Source of the DNA: JAUWVG01 sp964633715
GTDB taxonomy: Bacteria > Acidobacteriota > Aminicenantia > Aminicenantales > Aminicenantaceae
Length of the DNA stretch: 64,000 nt
NCBI GenBank assembly: GCA_964633715.1
Contig: CAZWHQ010000002.1
Coordinates: forward strand, 1-64,000
Direction of reading: 5' to 3'
Shown: positions 60,328 to 64,000 of the stretch, piece by piece
Position numbering within the stretch: position 1 is the first letter of the stretch
How the letters are laid out: every line of letters starts with the position of its first letter
The notes under the pieces: model-generated
Databases searched by the model: none
Seen by the model: the letters and a program-made list of their open reading frames with translations, nothing else
What the model was told of the DNA's origin: nothing
Translations under genes and position numbers: made by a program

Positions 60328-61328
60328 GGCAAAAACCTTTCACAAGCTTGGTAGACATCTGCTGCTGAAATACTTTCCATGCACCGGTGGTCAGTTGGGC
60401 ATTTGCGGTTGCGGCACGGCCAGCAGTCTATGTCTTTTTTTACGACAGCAGAAGGCGGCTGAAAGGGGCCTGTGAGATTAGGATTTGTCGGGCCGAAAAT
60501 GGCCACGACAGGAACTCCTAAGGAGTTAGCCATATGCATTGGGCCTGAATCGTTAGACACAAAGAGTCTTGCATGGGAAAGAATCCCTGCAAGCTGAGCG
60601 ACGGTTGTCTTTCCGGTAAGGATGAAGGGAGGTTCTTTCATCATAGACGCTATCCTCTGAGCCAGCACGAGTTCGTCCGCAGATCCGACAATAAGAATGT
60701 CGGCATGAATCTTTTCTTGAAGTATGCTGGCCAATTCAGCAAAACGAGGCTCCGGCCATCTTTTTGTGGCCCCATAGAAGGCCCCAGGGTTAATAACTAC
60801 AATTGGCCGCTGAAATGTTATCCCCATTGAAACCAGAAAATCGTTGGCCTGTTGCCGTATTGCAGGATTGAGGGAGAAGGCTAGAGACGGAGGGGATGCG
60901 GGAAGGCCTAGGCTGGACAGGAGATTGATGTAGTACATAACCTGATGAAGGGATAATGAGCTGTCGTTGATCTTGATCCTTTTTGTCAACAGGAGTCTTC
61001 GAAAATCCCGGTCGTATCCCCAGCGTTGCGGGATTTTTGCCAGGAAGAAAAGAAGTGCAGATGAAAAAGAATTGGTCAACAGCACTCCAACATCGAACTG
61101 TTTCTTCTTCAGTGTTTTTGCGTTTTGCAGGGGGCTGCGCAGAAGAGAGGGGGATTTTAGGGGAATAACCCCCTCAACATAATTCAGAGGGAGAAAAATA
61201 TCTTTGATCCAATCCAAACCACAAATCCAGATTTCAGCTTCAGGATATTTTTCATGAAGGATTGCGAGAGTCGGAAGGGCGAGGATGCTGTCCCCAATCC
61301 AATTAGGGGCCCGAACAACGATCTTCAT
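60324..61328 (-). CDS. waaF: LPS heptosyltransferase II (glycosyltransferase family 9)
   Basis: The 334-aa protein starts with APNWIGDSILALPTL, has the NPGAFYGATKRWPEPRF segment near residue 180 and the ADP-heptose site VSNDSGPMHMANSLGVPVVAIFGPT near 256-280. The C-terminus has the cysteine-rich CWPCRNRKCPTDHRCM segment typical of WaaF. It adds the second heptose to the LPS inner core on the cytoplasmic face. Its presence argues for a diderm envelope with heptose-containing LPS. Confidence 0.92.
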   Translation of the reverse strand: MKIVVRAPNWIGDSILALPTLAILHEKYPEAEIWICGLDWIKDIFLPLNYVEGVIPLKSPSLLRSPLQNAKTLKKKQFDVGVLLTNSFSSALLFFLAKIPQRWGYDRDFRRLLLTKRIKINDSSLSLHQVMYYINLLSSLGLPASPPSLAFSLNPAIRQQANDFLVSMGITFQRPIVVINPGAFYGATKRWPEPRFAELASILQEKIHADILIVGSADELVLAQRIASMMKEPPFILTGKTTVAQLAGILSHARLFVSNDSGPMHMANSLGVPVVAIFGPTNPNLTGPFQPPSAVVKKDIDCWPCRNRKCPTDHRCMESISAADVYQACERFLP

Positions 61329-61341
61329 AGGTTTAAAAAAG

Positions 61342-61620
61342 CTATTTTCTTGAAGAAGAGGGAGGGGCTTTTTTCCCCTCTTTTTTTGCCGGAGTGTCCT
61401 TCGTTTTTTTTAGTTCTTTGGATTTTGACTCTTTTTTGTTTTTTTGTGCGTAATCAGTGACATACCATCCACTCCCCTTAAATTGAAGGGCTGGAGGAGA
61501 TATAATTTTATGCACCGGCGCATTGCATTTGAGACACTTTTTCACAGCAGGTGCATCCACTTTTTGAATGACTTCAAAAACCGATGCACATTTAGAGCAT
61601 TTATATTCGTAGAGTGGCAT
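61342..61620 (-). CDS. FmdB-family zinc-ribbon protein
   Basis: The 92-aa protein starts MPLYEYKCSKCASVFEV and has a second cysteine pair, CLKCNAP, forming a zinc ribbon (about 1-42). The remainder is a Lys/Glu/Pro-rich, probably disordered tail (KKNKKESKSKELKKTKD). FmdB-type ribbons are proposed regulators, but the function here is unknown. It is first in the transcription unit with waaF, gmhB and rsh. Confidence 0.88.
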   Translation of the reverse strand: MPLYEYKCSKCASVFEVIQKVDAPAVKKCLKCNAPVHKIISPPALQFKGSGWYVTDYAQKNKKESKSKELKKTKDTPAKKEGKKAPPSSSRK

Positions 61621-61692
61621 TTTATTCTCGCAATTAGATGAAAAAATATTATAGCAGATTTCTGTGCCAAATTGTAGGGCTGCACTTGATGA

Positions 61693-61795
61693 AGTATGTC
61701 AAGCCGGATGGACGTCGCGTCTCTGTCTTCACTCGCATTCTTAATGCGATGGGGGCAGAACGCCCGTGAGGGTCACGGGTCCGGATTGACATACT
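61693..61795 (+). repeat. Structured intergenic element, copy B
   Basis: The 103-bp element is closed by a perfect 10-bp stem (61693-61702 with 61786-61795). Inside, in the same order as copy A, are ATGGACGTCG (61708-61717), TCTCTGTC (61720-61727), hairpin CGCATT-CTT-AATGCG (61734-61748), GGGGCAGAA (61752-61760) and CCCGTGAGG (61763-61771). The last block takes part in a perfect 7-bp hairpin, CCCGTGA-GGG-TCACGGG (61763-61779). It lies between two minus-strand genes, in antisense orientation to both. Confidence 0.75.
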
Positions 61796-61806
61796 GGACA
61801 ATTTTG

Positions 61807-63243
61807 TTATTCGTGGAAGACCACTGCGGTGAAGATGTAGAGATCGGCCCCGGAAGTCCACGCATTTTTTGCCAGACCGGCCTTTAGACAGGCCTGTTCA
61901 AGGAAAGTCAATCTTGTCCAGTTATTTTTGACAGGCACCTGGGGGAGAAGCAGACCGCTGCGGCTGCCCTTTGATATAAAGAGGCCGTGTTTTCCAACTT
62001 CAATAAGTTGAGGATTCTTGATTTTTTGCAGTGGAGAGAGTACGGATATTTCAATGTTTAAACTCTTGAGCTCTTCGGTGGCGACCGGGTCGAAGCGCGG
62101 ATCTCTAAAAGCCGCAAAGACAGCCGCTTGTTTGACTGTCTGGTAGAGAGGAGCGACCGGGCCGGAAAATCCGATGCATCCTCTCAGTTCGCCCTCTTTT
62201 TTTAGGGTGATAAAAGCGCCCTGTTCCAGAAGTAATCTCGAGCTCTTAGGGGAGTACTCAATACCCCTTTTTTTCTTTAGATAATTTTCAATAGAGGTCC
62301 GAGCCAGACGGAGGAGTTCGTTTTTTTCCTCTTCATTAAGAGCGTCCTCCTGCTTCATGCCCTCGGAATAAAGGGCTGCAGCCATATAGCCGACAACTTC
62401 TAATGGAGAGCCGCAGCTCATAGAGGAATCCGCGTATTGGAGGATATCGATAGATGCTGGACCAATTATTTTTGTGTAAAGCAAGGAGGAGACGACCCCT
62501 CCTCCACCACACATGATGTTTTCTCCTCGCTGGAGTTTCTCCAAAAGGGTCCCGGTGTCGAAGCTCTTGAGAAGGGCAATGGTGTTGGCGTCGATGGCGT
62601 TGGCCTTGCTTTTTGGGTAATAATGAGAGAGATCTGTGGAAACGACAACAAGGACGTTTGATCCTTTCAGGATTTTTCCTAAGCTGTTGGCTAATGTTAA
62701 AACTGTCTCCTCAGTTGGAGAGCCCATAAGGATGGGAACAATTTTCGCCTGAGGAAGAACCGTTTGTATAAAAGGTAGTTGGACTTCGATTGAATGCTCA
62801 GCCCGATGGGCGAGGGGATTAAAGCTGAATCCTGAATCTTGAGCAAGTTCTAAAGCCAGACTTTTGTCAACTTGGACGATGCCCAGGGGAGTTTCATACC
62901 CTCCTTCAGGGTATATCGAGCACCCGGTGACTCCCCCCCGATGACTTGTCCCCACAATGACAACGGTTTTGTAGTCGAGACCCTCAACCTGCTTGTAGGC
63001 CATGGCCGCCACAGCCCCGGAACAGGAATAGCCGGCGTGGGGAACAATGAGAGCCAGGGGAGCTTGAGTTTTGAGGCTCTTTTTTTTTGCTTGCTCTAAG
63101 AAGGAGTCTATCTGCTCGGCGAGAATCTGAGGGCGTTGATCATAAAATTGTCCTGCGTAAACGGCGGCTCTGATATTCTGCGAGAACGTGACTGAAGAGA
63201 GAGAGAGGATACAAAGGAGAAGGAGGGCGAGCTGTTTTTGCAT
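61807..63243 (-). CDS. Exported Memo-AMMECR1 fusion protein
   Basis: The 478-aa protein has a signal peptide (about 1-21, cleaved near VTFSQ), a Memo domain (about 24-285) with ALIVPHAGYSCSG, GTSHRGG and the metal-site-like STDLSHYYP, and an AMMECR1 domain (about 305-478) with GAFITLKKEGELRGCIGFSG and FRDPRFDPV. In the AmmeMemoRadiSam system these are proteins B and A, partners of a radical SAM enzyme not seen in this window. A signal peptide is unusual, since the family is mainly cytoplasmic. It is a single gene with its own promoter. Confidence 0.9.
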   Translation of the reverse strand: MQKQLALLLLCILSLSSVTFSQNIRAAVYAGQFYDQRPQILAEQIDSFLEQAKKKSLKTQAPLALIVPHAGYSCSGAVAAMAYKQVEGLDYKTVVIVGTSHRGGVTGCSIYPEGGYETPLGIVQVDKSLALELAQDSGFSFNPLAHRAEHSIEVQLPFIQTVLPQAKIVPILMGSPTEETVLTLANSLGKILKGSNVLVVVSTDLSHYYPKSKANAIDANTIALLKSFDTGTLLEKLQRGENIMCGGGGVVSSLLYTKIIGPASIDILQYADSSMSCGSPLEVVGYMAAALYSEGMKQEDALNEEEKNELLRLARTSIENYLKKKRGIEYSPKSSRLLLEQGAFITLKKEGELRGCIGFSGPVAPLYQTVKQAAVFAAFRDPRFDPVATEELKSLNIEISVLSPLQKIKNPQLIEVGKHGLFISKGSRSGLLLPQVPVKNNWTRLTFLEQACLKAGLAKNAWTSGADLYIFTAVVFHE

Positions 63244-63285
63244 TTTATAGATAAACTATCCTCCAAGATATGACGTATAGTCTAA

Positions 63286-63314
63286 ATATAATGCAGATAC
63301 TGTGAAAAAGTCAA
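63286..63314 (-). promoter_or_regulatory. Sigma70-type promoter of the Memo-AMMECR1 gene
   Basis: On the minus strand, TTGACT (63314-63309) and TTATAT (63291-63286) are 17 bp apart; the leader to the ATG at 63243 is about 36 nt and contains GGAGGA. Confidence 0.6.
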
Positions 63315-63375
63315 AAACTGCAAGGAATAGTTGACTTTTAGTTGAATTTTAATGACAATCAAAGGGGAGTAATAG

Positions 63376-63510
63376 ATGAAGAATATTTGTAAATCTTTGA
63401 TGGCGCTGTTGGTTACTTCTTCGGCATTTGTGATAGGATTTTATATGGGAAAAGAGAAAATCATAGCAAAGATTCCCCAATTTCAAACTGATCACGAGGA
63501 GAATAACTAA
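63376..63510 (+). CDS. Small single-pass membrane protein (44 aa)
   Basis: A 44-codon frame starts at ATG 63376 behind AAAGGGGAG (63361-63369). The product begins MKNICKSLMALLVTSSAFVI, forming one hydrophobic helix (about 7-24), followed by a short charged tail. The good ribosome-binding site and membrane-protein composition support translation. I do not recognise a family. The gap that follows (63511-63598) is strongly pyrimidine-rich on the plus strand, with a weak AGGCTC/GAGCCT inverted pair. Confidence 0.6.
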   Translation: MKNICKSLMALLVTSSAFVIGFYMGKEKIIAKIPQFQTDHEENN

Positions 63511-63598
63511 GGCTCCTTAGCGCCTGCTTCCGTTTTCCTATTCATTTTCCTCTCCTTCTATTTTGCCTCTTTTTCCTTATGTAAAAAGGGAGAGCCTG

Positions 63599-63627
63599 TT
63601 GACTAAAAAGCAGTGTGGACATATAAT
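63599..63627 (+). promoter_or_regulatory. Sigma70-type promoter of the 108-aa membrane protein gene
   Basis: TTGACT (63599-63604) and a perfect TATAAT (63622-63627) are 17 bp apart; the leader to the ATG at 63667 is about 33 nt and contains GAGAGGAAAG. Confidence 0.75.
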
Positions 63628-63666
63628 TGATCCCTATTTAGCTATATTTGAGAGGAAAGAATAAAA

Positions 63667-63993
63667 ATGCCGTGGACTGTCTACGCAATCCTGATTGTTT
63701 TCGGATTGTTTGTGCTCTTGATGATAATCAATCCAAGGCTTTCGTGTTTTGGAAGAAAAATCAGTTCTCCTCTTTACCCAATTTTGAGGAAGAACAAACA
63801 GAAGAGGATTCAAACGGAAGATTATGGCTTCTCCTTGCTCGATGAGGACATGAAGCGAGATAGAGCATCAAGCGGAAACAGCAAGGGAAATATTCAGCTG
63901 GAAAAGAGCGCCGGGCGGAAAAGGAAAAAAGTCATAAAAACGGAAGATTACGGCTTCCATCTTGGTGGGGAAGAAGACAAGAAAAGCGGCTAA
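63667..63993 (+). CDS. Small membrane protein with a repeated TEDYGF motif (108 aa)
   Basis: The protein has an N-terminal membrane helix (about 4-22) and a basic cytoplasmic-type tail. The tail contains the same short motif twice: QTEDYGFSL near residue 49 and KTEDYGFHL near 92, separated by a Ser/Lys/Arg-rich linker. The spacing suggests a duplicated docking peptide. No family is recognised. A strong promoter and ribosome-binding site support expression. The gene ends seven bases before the window edge. Confidence 0.7.
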   Translation: MPWTVYAILIVFGLFVLLMIINPRLSCFGRKISSPLYPILRKNKQKRIQTEDYGFSLLDEDMKRDRASSGNSKGNIQLEKSAGRKRKKVIKTEDYGFHLGGEEDKKSG

Positions 63994-64000
63994 GATTCAA

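Overview
This 64 kb bacterial window is densely coded, with about 62 protein genes and no tRNA, rRNA or CRISPR array that I could see. The cell is probably a diderm with LPS: there are heptose genes (gmhB, waaF), an outer-membrane-barrel protein, many lipoproteins and a periplasmic amidase. It looks like an anaerobic or fermentative heterotroph, with an Rnf complex, EtfAB and polyferredoxins. The gene mix (Rnf plus ApbE, DUF1080 and Gfo/Idh sugar genes, Memo-AMMECR1, archaeal-type phosphoglycerate mutase, carbamate kinase/OTC cluster) resembles Candidatus Aminicenantes (OP8) or nearby Acidobacteriota-like lineages. That placement is inference from family content, not a measured phylogeny.

Layout. 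1-46: the likely 5' end of a group II intron leaving the window. 273-7861 (+): P-loop GTPase, carbamate kinase, ornithine carbamoyltransferase, an unknown 738-aa protein, an FAD amino-acid oxidase and an ornithine-cyclodeaminase-family protein. 18830-7856 (-): guaA, dnaE, a degenerate receiver, birA, coaX, an unknown gene, RNase R and a SelB-like protein with no GTPase domain. 19137-24042 (+): apgM, an amidase, a DUF362 protein and a NapH/NapG-like iron-sulfur membrane protein. 30273-24236 (-): DUF177, rpmF, plsX, fabG, acpP, fabF, then etfBA. 30420-36751 (+): a small conserved protein, polA, a carbamoyltransferase/SxtJ/DUF5989 cluster and a DUF1080 lipoprotein. 38028-44110 (+): rnfCDGEAB, rseC-like and NusG-II-like genes. 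48076-44114 (-): a sugar/nucleoside MFS, Gfo/Idh dehydrogenase and isomerase-DUF1080 operon. 48258 (+): apbE, whose product would flavinylate Rnf subunits. 51904-49350 (-): dnaA and dnaN, with DnaA boxes upstream of dnaA that mark a likely chromosomal origin. 56071-52054 (-): TPR lipoprotein, lipoprotein and a metallopeptidase/beta-propeller/barrel protein. 56284-57583 (+): folD and rpmB. 61620-57590 (-): FmdB-type zinc ribbon, waaF, gmhB and rsh. 63243-61807 (-): an exported Memo-AMMECR1 fusion. 63376-63993 (+): two small membrane proteins.

Promoters are easy to read: at least a dozen near-consensus sigma70-type sites with 16-18 bp spacers sit at operon starts, and two lie so close to the start codon that the mRNA may be leaderless. 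The most unusual observations are (1) a family of about 75-105 bp intergenic elements (three or four copies) with conserved sequence blocks and paired-base substitutions in their stems, (2) a SelB-like protein lacking its GTPase, (3) a pseudo-receiver co-translated with dnaE, (4) an exported Memo-AMMECR1 fusion, and (5) the origin region, with a 17-bp perfect AT-only inverted repeat between dnaA and dnaN.
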